Assembly (NCBI GenBank): GCA_011800805.1
Contig: MPNW01000079.1
Coordinates: 44,864-108,863 of the forward strand
Length of the DNA: 64,000 nucleotides
Direction of reading: 5' to 3'
Origin: Hirudo medicinalis
Lineage: Eukaryota; Annelida; Clitellata; Hirudinida; Hirudinidae
The notes under the pieces were generated by a model. The model did not search any database and had not been told where the DNA came from. It worked only from the letters and a program-made list of their open reading frames with translations. This document shows positions 26,701-47,800 of this stretch, one piece after another (positions within the stretch are counted from its first letter, which is position 1; every line of letters starts with the position of its first letter). The position numbers and the translations under genes are program-made.

Positions 26701-28858
26701 CAAATTTCTTTCTGAAACGGAAATAATTGCTCCGAATTCCAGCAAAACATTTAGTTTTAATAAGGTCTTCGGAACAAATTCCACTCAAGAAGAGGTGAGA
26801 TTTCTTAATTGAAAGAGCAAAACAATATCTTGAGAGTGCATTTTGCAGTTACCGCTTTAGTCCAATTAGGATCAGAGATGTCATTTGGTAAATGCAGGGC
26901 TTTTGGTGAGAAAGAAAAAAGGTAATCTCATCAGGCTGAGCGAGGGTGTGCTCCCTGGCAAAAGCTGTAATGACGCCCCTAATTACGATATTGTTGTTGC
27001 TGTTCCATTTTGTCATTTGAGACAAATTTGCTTATTGATAAACTCTGGCATTTGAGAGTAAAAAGGCCTAAAGAGAAGCAAGATCGAAATTGTTTACATA
27101 TATTTCTTATTTATTTCAATAAACAAATTTACTTAAATCTACCGTTGTTGCTTACAATTTGAGGTATTTGAAGAAGCCAAAGCAATAATAACCTCATGTG
27201 TTGATGGCTACAACGTCTGCATTTTGGCTTACGGCCAAACCGGCTCCGGCAAAACCTACACAATGCAGGGCCCTGAAGATGACCCGGGGGTTAACATCAG
27301 GTTTCATTTACTTTTGTTTTCTTTTACTTATAACTCTAAGCAATAATATTACAGTATTCTTATTTAATAATATTTGAATATTATTAATTAATTAATTATT
27401 AAATCATTTGCTGACAAAGATCTCTGAAAGAATTACTGAGGACCTGCCAATCGAGACAAAATTTGTCATATACCTTGAAGGTCAGATACAAAATTGAGTT
27501 TCGATAATTATGCATTAAGTTTACAACTACCAGATAATGGAGAAAAACAAGACAAATTTAAGCATTTCCCAATTCTCTACCAAACTGCGTTATTCTAAAT
27601 TTTTAAGTACTTGACTCTTATTTCTCTGTTTCTCACAAAGGTTTCCATGCTTGAGATTTATAACGAAACTATCCATGACCTTCTCAGCTCAAACGTGTCG
27701 GTTGTGGAAATCCGAGCTCAGGGAAATAAGATCAACTTGCAAGGAGTCAATGAAATAGAAGTTCGGTCTATTGAAGATATCAACAAAATTATGAGATTTG
27801 GAGGGAAAAACAGAACAGTAGCAGCCACAAAAATGAATTCTCAAAGGCTGGATGATGATTTAATTTCTGTTCTGCTTATTTCAGCTGATTTAAAAGTTTC
27901 AGTGCTTTAAGTACTATGTTTAAGTATCATGCCTCCCGCCCCACCTCCTCTCCCCAAATGACATCGATATTAAGCGGCTTTTAAGTTCTGCAGCTCCTCA
28001 TCAGCTATCAATTTTTTACAAATAATTCTAATATTTATTTACATTGAAAAGTCGTTTAATCGTACCGGTTAAAAAAAGGTTACAATGAATCATCTGAAGA
28101 CTCATCTCTTTAATCTTTCATCTCAAAATTAAATTAGCCATTAATATGATTATTTGTCAGCTCGCGATCTCATTTGGTTTTTAAAGTCACCGTCACTGGA
28201 GAAGACAAAACCACGGGAAACTGTTCTGTGGGTTCTTTGACTCTTTGTGATTTGGCAGGATCCGAAAGAGTTAACAAGTCTGAAGCAACTGGCCAAAGGC
28301 TCGTGGAGGCTGCTGCCATCAACAAATCACTAACTTCTCTCGGACAAGTGAATTCCAATACTGTTCCAAACTAGTATAAAAAATACCCACTCACACCAGC
28401 AAAAGCAATTAATTTTGATTTAGGTCAGGGGAAAAGCAATATATTCCGCTTTAACATCATTGCTATTGATAAACAGCTAGAGCACGGAGGGCATCAAATC
28501 CCAAGATAATAGGCGGCCTTAACATATTTCATTTTCAGGTTTTCAATGCTTTAAAGACCGCTCAACTCCACATTCCATATAGAAACAGCAAGCTCACTCA
28601 TATTTTGCAGCCTTCGTTAGGGGGTGACGCCAAGGTGATGTTATCTAATAGTTAATCGTTTAACAAATGATTCATAATATTTTGACTAATTACTAAGGTT
28701 GTATGCTTTTGAAGGCATGTTTGTTCATAATGGTGAGCCCTGATCCCAACAATTCATCAGAAACACTGAGCACTCTGCAATTTGGCTCCAATGCGCAGCA
28801 AATTGAACTTGGTCAGGCAAAGAGAACCTTAATGAAAACGTCTCCTTTCAACAAGTGA
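23710..28858 (+). CDS. Kinesin-14 (C-terminal motor) with an unrecognised N-terminal region
   Basis: Twenty exons give a continuous 732-residue frame: 23710-23823, 23920-24024, 24109-24153, 24257-24361, 24445-24558, 24605-24673, 25020-25128, 25182-25261, 25461-25532, 25812-25841, 26057-26167, 26255-26386, 26443-26559, 26630-26794, 27164-27300, 27420-27480, 27641-27846, 28161-28347, 28539-28634, 28715-28858. Residues about 1-260 (MGSSASSAK at the start, a possible N-myristoylation signal) form a Trp/Tyr-rich region I do not recognise. A coiled-coil region follows. The kinesin-14 neck [13 protein letters not shown] leads into the motor: [11 protein letters not shown] (P-loop), NSQSSRSH (switch I), [10 protein letters not shown] (switch II), IPYRNSKLT. 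The stop follows the motor closely. AATAAA at 28947-28952 is a likely polyadenylation signal. The motor probably moves toward microtubule minus ends, as the class does. One intron appears to be GC-AG. The 5' exon joins are inferred. Confidence 0.85.
25905..25985 (+). repeat. Intronic repeat unit, copy A
   Basis: In a kinesin intron, GCGAGGGTTTGCCTCCC and CTGGCAAAAGCTTAAATGACG are followed by TCCCT. A close relative occurs about 1 kb downstream at 26905-26990. This copy is flanked on the left by a G-rich and purine-rich run (25848-25868). It may be part of an unnamed short interspersed repeat. Confidence 0.5.
26905..26990 (+). repeat. Intronic repeat unit, copy B
   Basis: In a second kinesin intron, GCGAGGGTGTGCTCCCTGG and GGCAAAAGCTGTAATGACG match copy A at 25905-25985 in the same orientation with small differences. 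No terminal repeats or target-site duplications could be placed by eye. Confidence 0.5.
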
Positions 28859-28946
28859 TTGTCCATGAATGTAACAAACATTAAGGCATTCTCAAATGAC
28901 ATGCTCAATTGACTTGGACAATGATGTGGAAAACTTTTAATTGTTT

Positions 28947-28952
28947 AATAAA
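28947..28952 (+). terminator. Polyadenylation signal AATAAA of the kinesin gene
   Basis: A canonical AATAAA lies 89 bases after the kinesin stop codon, with a GT/T-rich stretch immediately downstream. It lies before the convergent WASHC4 stop at 29327, so the two 3' ends are close. Confidence 0.55.
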
Positions 28953-29326
28953 TTGTAGTTTAGTTGAACTTACAAGCCAATATTTTATATTTAAAAAAAT
29001 TTGAACAAATCTTGTGTTTTGACGAAAATTCTGAGTCATCATTCACAAATTAAAATAACAATGACAAATGGTCCCCCAATTGGATGTTGTTTGAAACACT
29101 AAATAGCCAATTTTGGAATGCAGGACATCGAAGTACATCATTTTAAATCTTGAACATTATGCATTGAGCGGCTCATCTTTGCCTGATCCTGAAAGAACGT
29201 CTGATATGTAAGTGTCTGAATTCAAGCACCACGAGTGAAAAAGTTTAAAACAAGCTGATATTTCTTTTCAACATTCCCATATAAAACTGATTGGATGTAT
29301 TGAAAATGTTTCTCATTGAATTATTC

Positions 29327-38547
<9,221 letters not shown>

Positions 38548-38559
38548 CTAGAATTAAGT

Positions 38560-41500
38560 TTAAGAAGCATACTGTTAATTATATATTATATTGTATTTTG
38601 TAGCATCACTGAATCATGAACTCCTAAGGTGTGAATATATTGCATCAAACTTTATGTAAGCAATTTCTTTAATAACTAGTTTAGTGAAAGTATTAATTTT
38701 TAAGAAATCCAAATAAAAGTTAACTGTTAAAAGTTATTGTTCCAATAATAAATTTAAGAAAAATAATAAATGGAATCCTTTATATGTGAATAACTTAATC
38801 AGGTCATTAGAAATGTTGAGGCAGTTAATCGCTTGGAAGAATTAATTCTAAAAAGTTACATGCCAAGGATGGTAATTTTAATTAATGGCAAATATAGTCT
38901 CTTAATCATCAGTCAGTAAATTGGAAATCTTTGGACCTTTTGTCATTTTAATAAAGTTACTGACTAATGTTTAGTTAAGAAACTAATTGGTGTATAACAA
39001 CAGGCCAGCAATGAAAAACCTTTTGTTTCATCTTATGTGTTTCTTTTGTATTTTGGATGCTGAATTCAAAAATGATACCAAAATTGTCATAACACTTACA
39101 GTATTGTCACAAACTGTGTTTTTTAAAAACACACAAGTAGTGAGGCTGTATGGTATATAGATAGAAAATTTTCAATTATTGTTTAGATATTGCAAAAACT
39201 TAGCATATTTTAATTAATGAATAAATTATTTATATAATTCAACAATATTTAAGACTATCCAAGCCAAGTTAACATGAAACAGGGGATGTAAACTAATTAT
39301 ATCATCTATAAATGTTATATATGATATCATCATCATAATCCATAAGGCTTTTGCAGTGTAAATGTAAATGTACTTCATTTCTTAGAATTTCAAAAATGTT
39401 CATACAGTCAAAATGTCTTTGAGGATTGTGAAAAAGCTGTGTGTGATGGGGAAAAACTGAGGACATATTTGGATTCAGCACCCCAAAAATCATTATAATC
39501 TTTATCAACTTTTAAGTCTTTTTTAACTTAAATTTTGCAGGCCTGTTTAATCAAAAGACAAACATCCAATAATGACTACGTATTTGCAACATAATCTAAT
39601 GTTTGCACGCAGATGTCTTTCGATTTGATATAAAGTTTGTATAAAAATAAAATATAATCCGACCATTCTCGCGAAAATCATTCTCTAGTTCAAAACTGGA
39701 AAACATAAAAGTTTAAAAAAAGAAATTAAAAACTTAAAATTACAAACTGGAAAAATCATCATCAAATTTATTGAGACTCGAGTCTTCCGTCGCAACCATC
39801 CTCACTCTTTACCGGCCAACCTTAACACCACAACAATAACAAAAAAATTATCTGGGCAACACCCCCGGAGATGGGCTTAGATGAAGTAAGTTAAATTATT
39901 TGACCTGCTAAAAGTTAAAATATTTGCTGCGAAGAATTAAGCCTGCATGCTTAACACTATTAAGAGGATTTCAAATTTCATTTATCACCTGGTGGACTCA
40001 TTTAAGAACGTATTTAACTTTGAGTTTTATAGAATCGCACAAATGAGACTTGCACTCCGTCATCAGACACTTATATAATGGTAAAAGGCCAGTCTTTAAG
40101 CTAGTAGAAGTTAGCACTCAAATTTAATAAGCATTGCTAGCTTTGAAATTACAAAGTTTGGAAAGTACGTTTCAAATGCTTTTTAAAAATGTTCATACAT
40201 CAACTGTATTAAGATTTTCAGTTTGTCAAAAATTATTTTGAATCGCCGCATTAATTTACAAGTCTTTTTATTCATTAACAACAAAAAGATGACTGATCAT
40301 ATATACATAAAAATGCTCGTCATGATTTCAAATATGTATGTTTTACAAACATATCGAGTTATGGAATAACATACGTGCCTTAAACATCTCGAGACATGTC
40401 AAGCGGAATCACTTGCAACATTGAATTGATTTTTGAGTGTCTGCTAGCGTCACCTAGTTTAAAGACTAGCCTTTTACCATTATATAATTATCTGCTGACG
40501 GAGTACAAGTCAAATGAGGATGAAAATCAAAAATGAAGATGAGAATTTGAAAAAGGAGAATCAAGATTCTAAAAACAAAATTTGACTATTAAAAAATCGT
40601 TCGCAGCCCTACTATTTAGCATACTTTTATGTTTTATACGTTATAGAACCAACACAATCTAAGCCTAATCCATTTTTAAAACTACATTTTTGCAAGTATT
40701 GAATTTTCAGTCATCAGCCAAACATGAGTTAACACAATTGCTGTTCCATGGTATGAGACTAATGTAAACTGTTTTGCAAGATCTCATGAAGTTCGTTTTG
40801 GCTCACAATGCTATAAATGAATGACACAACCGACATTTGTAATAATAACAGTAGTAATAATGACATGCAGCTATGTTGCACCACAGCTTAACTATCTGGT
40901 GCACTTAGCCATTTATGTAGCACCACTTCCTTAACGCAGATCTCAATAACCAGAGAGTCTTTCTCGAATAATTGCCAGGCAGGTCAGGTTTTGAACCCAC
41001 ACCACTTTGGATGACCAAACAATGAATAGCAAATTTCAGGAAAATAATGAAATCCCTTGCATTTTGGCATTCCCCCAAATTTTACATCTCAACTATTGCC
41101 TCCATCTCATTTAAGAACGCATTTAATCTCCAGTTCTCACAAAGATGCGATATTTTCACAAGAAATCTTTATAGTAGGCTGATTGTGAACTGGTCCAGGA
41201 TAGAGTTTTGTGTCAAATAGTAGTTTAATAGTTCAAAACAATTCGAGAGAGAGCAGTGGTTCCTCATCAACTAATCTCAGTTCAAACTGCTCAAGCTACT
41301 GGGATTGAAAATTTATTTAAAAATTAGAGACGCACTATCAGGCATTTTATGCGATCAAGGTGTGTATATATCCACATACAAAATAACATTAATCTAAATG
41401 CATCTGAAAATTTGTTAACTGGAACAGCACCAAAACATAAAATATGAAGACAATGGTACCTCTAAAAGATCTTAAAAGAAATTAATCTCATCAGCCTACC

Positions 41501-41800
41501 CAAAAGTTTAATTACAAAAACTATAGGAAAAAATTAAAAACCTTTTGTACATTACCAAAGTCAAAACCTTTGCATCAACAATGTTACTAGTAAAATTGTA
41601 TGATAGATTAAAAAATTAAATATATATTTTAAGGGAAAAGGAAGCAACCATCATCAGCTGACGATTCATTCCAAACAAAAGCAATGAAGTTGTGAACCAA
41701 AGATGGTCATATATACCCATTAACAAGAAAAAAACAAATTTATATCTTAAACTCTCAAATATTCTACAAAGACCTAAAACTCATAAATGCGTCTGCAGGA
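38560..41800. other. Intergenic region upstream of WASHC4
   Basis: No conserved coding exon was recognised over about 3.2 kb. It should include the missing first exon and promoter of WASHC4 and the 3' end of EHBP1. It holds the long inverted repeat at 40040-40535 and a short direct repeat (near 40006 and 41107). Confidence 0.5.
40045..40532. repeat. Long inverted repeat (fold-back element, MITE-like)
   Basis: The left arm at about 40045-40113 (ACTTGCACTCCGTCATCAGA, then TATATAATGGTAAAAGGC and AGTCTTTAAGCTAG) is the reverse complement, with few mismatches, of the right arm at about 40455-40530 (CTAGTTTAAAGACTAGCC, TTTTACCATTATATAA, CTGACGGAGTACAAGT). About 340 bases separate the arms, with weaker complementarity continuing inward. 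No coding capacity is seen inside. The structure fits a non-autonomous DNA transposon or fold-back element; target-site duplications were not identified. Confidence 0.7.
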
Positions 41801-41807
41801 TAATGTT

Positions 41808-44800
41808 TCATTGAATGATGCAGCTCTTGTCATCTTCTCGGTAAGACTTTTCATGCAACCTTTGGTTCAAATCCCACTCTATCTCTTCATCTTCTTCTAT
41901 CCTAATTGAAAATGCATATTTAGAATATATTCAAATATTCAGTGATTGAATTCATCATCTGAGGTGAAAATTTAAATAATTTCTGAAAGAATTTGTTGAA
42001 AACAGTGACACATTGAATTTTTATTTAGAGGTCAATAAGCACATGTAAGACAAAACAACCTAAATGCAAACCAAACAATGAAGATAATTATTTGTGAGTA
42101 CAAAAATAAAATATATTTTAATTAAAATTTTTTTTAGGTTAATCTTTCCCAATAATATAGTTTCCCCAAATGAAATCATTATTCATTTATAAAAAAATAT
42201 GAAATATTTAAGTCATCATCTAATTTTTAACCAGAATTTGTTCTCAAAAAGGTCACAAACCCTTTTTCTTGCGAGTCCAAATGTTGGACCAACTCATCTC
42301 GTTTGTTAACGATGGACACGAGTTCCTCTAGCAGTAACTTTTCTCTTTTCTTCTGATCCTCAGATTTCTCAGCTTCTACAAAATTTAAATTAATCTCCAA
42401 ATAATGGGAACAAACACGACTTTTTACAAACAAGTTTCAAAGCAGTAACTTCAACAAGTAACTTCACATTATTAGAGGAATTCTTACCTTCGACAGCCAT
42501 GGATTGTCTTAATTCTTTGTTGAGAAGTTCAAATCTTTTTTCCAAATCTTCCTCTTTTTCTCTGAAATGACAAATCTTCATTAAAATAAATTTTGTTGTG
42601 CATGTGTTTACCAATGAAAGATTTGTTAAAAATCAATAACAAATAACCAATTAACAAGTTCAATTAAGTATCATAAAAACTCACAAAATGTTAAGTTGCA
42701 TCTGTCTCCTAATGAGTGCATTCTTTTTATTCACCAGCAGAAACCATTCCTGCATCAATTTGTCTTCCTCAACAGTTTTTCCTGAAAAAATAAAGGCACA
42801 ATTAGGAGCCTCATACATCCAACTGAAGACAAATGCCTGCCTGTGTCCATGACTTGTCTCAGTTCTTTTTCAACTTCCGAGGCTCTTTGGTCGATTTGTG
42901 CTTGTTCAAACTCAAGAGCATCCATCTCAGACTGTACGTAACTAACAACATCAGCCTGTGAATGTCACAACTTTTAAAGAAAGAATAAGAATCATCAATT
43001 TCCAGTTCTAAGAGCTGATATTTCAAAAAGGACCTTTTATTCACATCTACTTGGAAACAATATAAAAATATTTGCAAAAAAACTCACATATTTGGTACAA
43101 ACAGAACCTGAACATTTAAATCCTAAATCAAAATGGTTATCCATAGACACATTTCAGATAATTTAAGAATTACCTTCAATAAATGTTGAGCTGTTCTGTG
43201 AGCCAGCCTGTGTTAAAAGATGAAAATTGAAAGTTCATCAGTCATAAAACCTATTTAAGTCATGTATCAGTATTGGCTGTGAAGGCACCATATTTGCCCG
43301 ACTCTTTTCGTAGTGCTGCCACCCAAGGGTGTCCTTGGTGTGCGGCTGGGTTGCAAATGCAACACATAACAACGCTGCTTTTCACTGCCTCATGCTAGAA
43401 CAACCCTCTGAGCCAATCTGCATACCACTATTCATCAAAACATCAAGCTAAATAACACTTACACTTTGGTCCACACTCTCCTTCAAATCAGCTGCTGGCA
43501 ATTTATTGAGGACTACTTTTTCCAGTTTTAGGTCAAAAGAAGTATTGGGTGTTGAACTGCTTTCTTCTAAATTGAGAAATATGCTTATAAGTGTATGGAA
43601 AAGTTAACTGACTTAAAAGTGAATATTAATCCCTAGTTGTCACCATGTTATTCAGTTAACAAATGATTAATTGCATTGAATCCAACAAATTATACCTTAT
43701 TTAGAATAAGCCTTTTTAAAACTACACTAAATTAAAAAAAAAATTTCAAGTGAAACAAACATTTTCATAATGACTAGAATAAGGGCAATGCATTCAAAAT
43801 CTAATGTAAATGGCAATCATAAGTTGAGAATCAAATTACATATTATTATTATTATTATTATTATTATTATGCTATTACGTTTAGTTGACTCTTGTTATCA
43901 AAGATGAACTTAAGTTCATTAAAGTAAGCAATAGCTTTCACAAATAAATAAGACATGCAGAAACAACATGCAGAATCATTTTCTCAAAAAGGAATTTAGA
44001 AAATTAGTATGAAACCAAAGAGAAATAACATAACATGAATTTTTATTGGAAAACCAAGGCAAGTTGTGGTAAATTCATCACTTCAGTGTCTCAGAATGCA
44101 AGTCACATCACATATTTATATATCAATTTTTCAATCATCCCAAAAAAAAGCAATGTATAAACATTGTGAAGCAGACACTAAAAAATAAATCAATCAATCA
44201 ACTACCACTTGTTTCATTTATATTTTGCATGATCAGAGAAACTGTCAACTCAAGAAAAGATGTCCAAACCCAAGCTCGAAGGTAATGCATAGAAAGCAAC
44301 TTACATGACACCCAATGTTCACAAAAGAAGTAAAACATGCAGGACCTGCAAGTAAGCATTCATGCTATAAATTACCAAAGACCACAAACCAAAGAAAAAC
44401 AATTAATAACCCTTGCAGTTCTTCTTAAAATGATAAAAATGAAAACTCGTAACAGCACTCCCTGTTAAAACAAAAGGACCTCAAACAAAACAGATTAAAC
44501 CAATTCAAAGAGACTAATCAATCAAAGGCTATCTTTCAGAACCTTTGCTAGGAGTGGTGGGCTCTTGAGAGCAAGCAGAAAGTTTAGCAGGAACTGTTTC
44601 ATTGCTCTGAAAGTTACGAAAGCTGCGACTAATTAAACTTAAAAAAAATCAAAGGATATCTGCACTTTGTATTCAGTCAATCTTTTGGGTGCCTTATTTA
44701 TCCAAATTGGAAGTGGAGCACTTTATAACTCTACTATTTACATAACGCCCCTATCTGAAGATGCAGGCTGGGTTGTGAACACGACGCACCATGACTGCAC

Positions 44801-47800
44801 TATTACTGCACTATTACTGCTGCAAGAAGGAACCATTGAGCTAACCTGCACATCAGAACATTTTTAGGCATTCCATAAATGTTAGTCTGAATTGTATTTT
44901 AAAAACAACAACAACAACAACAACAACAATAATAATAATAATAATAATAAAGTCCATTTATATTGTGTCATAAGTGTGGGCATCAGGGGCATTTAAATAC
45001 ATTTTTAATCTCTTAGCAGCCCCACTTGCTTTCAGAAGCTCTAATAATTAGGACCTCTGAGCTAACACTCACATTTTTCATGTGCCTCCAATCTCAAGAT
45101 TTCAAACAGGAACTTTTGTAAAGATTGAAAATTATGTACAATGACATCACTTATCCTAGTGATAGAACAAGAGTGTGCAAATTTCAAATTGAATGAAAAT
45201 TCTTCAGTCCTTAAGAGATTTCATAACCACTAATTAATATCCTGGAATGAATTGGATGAAATTATTGATTCTGTCATCATGTGACGTAATGGGATCAAAA
45301 GGTGTCAAACAGGTTATCACAGATGTAGAAGGATGTAATATTAATCAGCAAAGAATACAGCATTAAAGCAGGGCCAGTCATCTTGTAAAGGAAAAATACC
45401 CTTAAAGGTATTCCCCAAAAGAAACTGAGGCCAATGCATATGAATAATCATGATTTAAAGGGCAGAATGATTACTTCACTCGGAATTGCTTTTGTGATTT
45501 TGCTTTCCAGCAACGGAGATAAGGCATCCATTCTTGCTTTCTCCAGGAGTGCCCTGGCACGACCTTTCAAGTCATTGATGCTGGTCTTCTGTGTCTGAAA
45601 AATAAATCAAATGAAGTTGTATCTTTTAATACATTCTAAGATTTAAAACTATGTTCCAGTCTTATTCTTTAAGAAATATTCCATAGATCTAAAAGGCTGC
45701 TTAAAAATACCTTTATGACTTTTCCACCTGTTGGACTGGTTGGAGTGAGATCAATGCATTTGTCATTCAATTTTCGGGCATTGAACATAGTTAGGGTCAA
45801 CTGCTTTATTTTCTTCAGAATAAGAAAAAACAAACAAATAAGATGTGACTGAAATAATACATTTAATTGTTGTAACTATTTTGATCTACTTAGTTAATTT
45901 CAGCTGATAATAAAATTATTGCAAACAAAAACTCACCTTCGAGGAGGAATCATTTAAAGCTGGGGAAGAGGCTTCACAACTGAAATTCATTTGCTCATCA
46001 TTTAAAGAAAAGAATTTAAAGGTCAATGACGAAACACAACAAACTTCAATGCTTCCTTCTCCTTTGTGGAAGCATCCACACATTCCACACCCGGGCTTCC
46101 TGGCAAATGATTACTGACTCTTGATGTTCCACTTGCTTCCAACACTGATGAGATGGCATCACCTTGGGCTTCTTTAGACATCATCTTTGTAACCACATTA
46201 TCTTCCTTTGTGGCACCAGCACCATTATCCTTTGCAATGACATAGGTGCTGTCTTGGGTAGTGGATCCTATTTGTTGTACATGGAGTGACTGGTGTGTGA
46301 AGTATGACTTCAACTGGTATAGGTATGTCATGACACTTAATTTATCTGGGACTGCCATGAGAACCATATCTGAAGCCTCCAAAACTTTTGGAATTCCAAG
46401 ATCAGCTGCAGTATCAAATGCCTGAAAAAATTTGAGAATTCGTAAACTCATCCAGTGTTTCTGAATGTTTGTTATACTAACAAGCTTGCAGTTGGCTTTA
46501 ATGTCATGAGGAGAAAGAGAATCAAAATTTCTGAAAGTTAAAAGTTTGTCTTTAAATGTTGGAACTGGAGAATTGGAATGATGTTTGATTACATGAGGTC
46601 TGGTCGAAAATGGTGAATGAGGGCACAGAAAGCCAGCCCATTTCTCCAGGATGTCGTGAGATTTGTAATTTTCACACCTTTATAATCCACGGTCATTTCT
46701 TTGCACCAATCAAGAAGATCAAGGGTTGGAGTTGCAATGTTTCTTTTTAATTCGGGCAGTGGAGCCTGATGATATTTCTCCGAGTTAGGTCTCATCAATT
46801 TATTAGCTTCAACTGATTTCAACTTATTATTTACCTCATCCAACTTTAAAGGCTGAAGTGAATTTCTCTTGTTTTGATTTCTTGTTTCACTTGATGATCT
46901 AGAAAAGCAAATAATAATTCATAAAAATCATCAGGTTATAAAAGCTATTTTTGCAAACTTTTCAATGCTATCTGAAGTTGGAGCAACAGTTTTATGATCA
47001 ATCATCTTTTGCCTTGTATCACTTGAAGATTCGACACTGGGGGCACTGATACTTGACGATGCACCAAACCTAATGGGATGGTGGCCATCAACTTCTCTTC
47101 TAGGAGCTTCAATACAATTCTTTTCTTTTCTTTCCTCATGCAAGTCTACAAAATTATAAATGAAATGAACCAACTATTCAAGAAGCCCTTAAAATAAATA
47201 AATAAATAATATATAAAAAGTGAAATAAATGTCATGCTTCACCATCTTGATTGAAATGCTTTTCAAATTGATTTGAGATTTCAGAAATTTCATCTCTGGT
47301 CTGTAATGAATCTTCATATTCATCGTCCTCGTCGATATCATCCATATTACCGATGTCAACTACTTTGTCCATGCTCATAAGACTGGCCATGCTCTGCATG
47401 TCATCATCACTTGGAAAAGAAAAATTAGCATTTACAAAATATGTTCAAGCACCAATAAAATCAGGAAACAGACGTTGCTTTGCCCTCTCTTATAAGGACT
47501 GAGGAGATTGTCAAAGTGAGTTCTGCATAAACAACCTTCCTCGAAACAGGACGAAGTTTGAGAGAAACATCTTTCTGGAGAGGAAATATACTTGCAAAAT
47601 CAGGCATGTTTATGACACCTGAAGCTAGTTGTTTTCTCCTCCCCTTTTTGTCCTGCTGCAATTCCAATCCAAGACTAAGTTGGTTTTTAATTTTATGCTG
47701 CTTATATTTCTTGATATTTTAAAAGTCCAATTTAAATGTAGCAAGAGGCATGAACTCCATTACAATAAATTTAAATGTGCTTTAAATAGTACAATCACAT

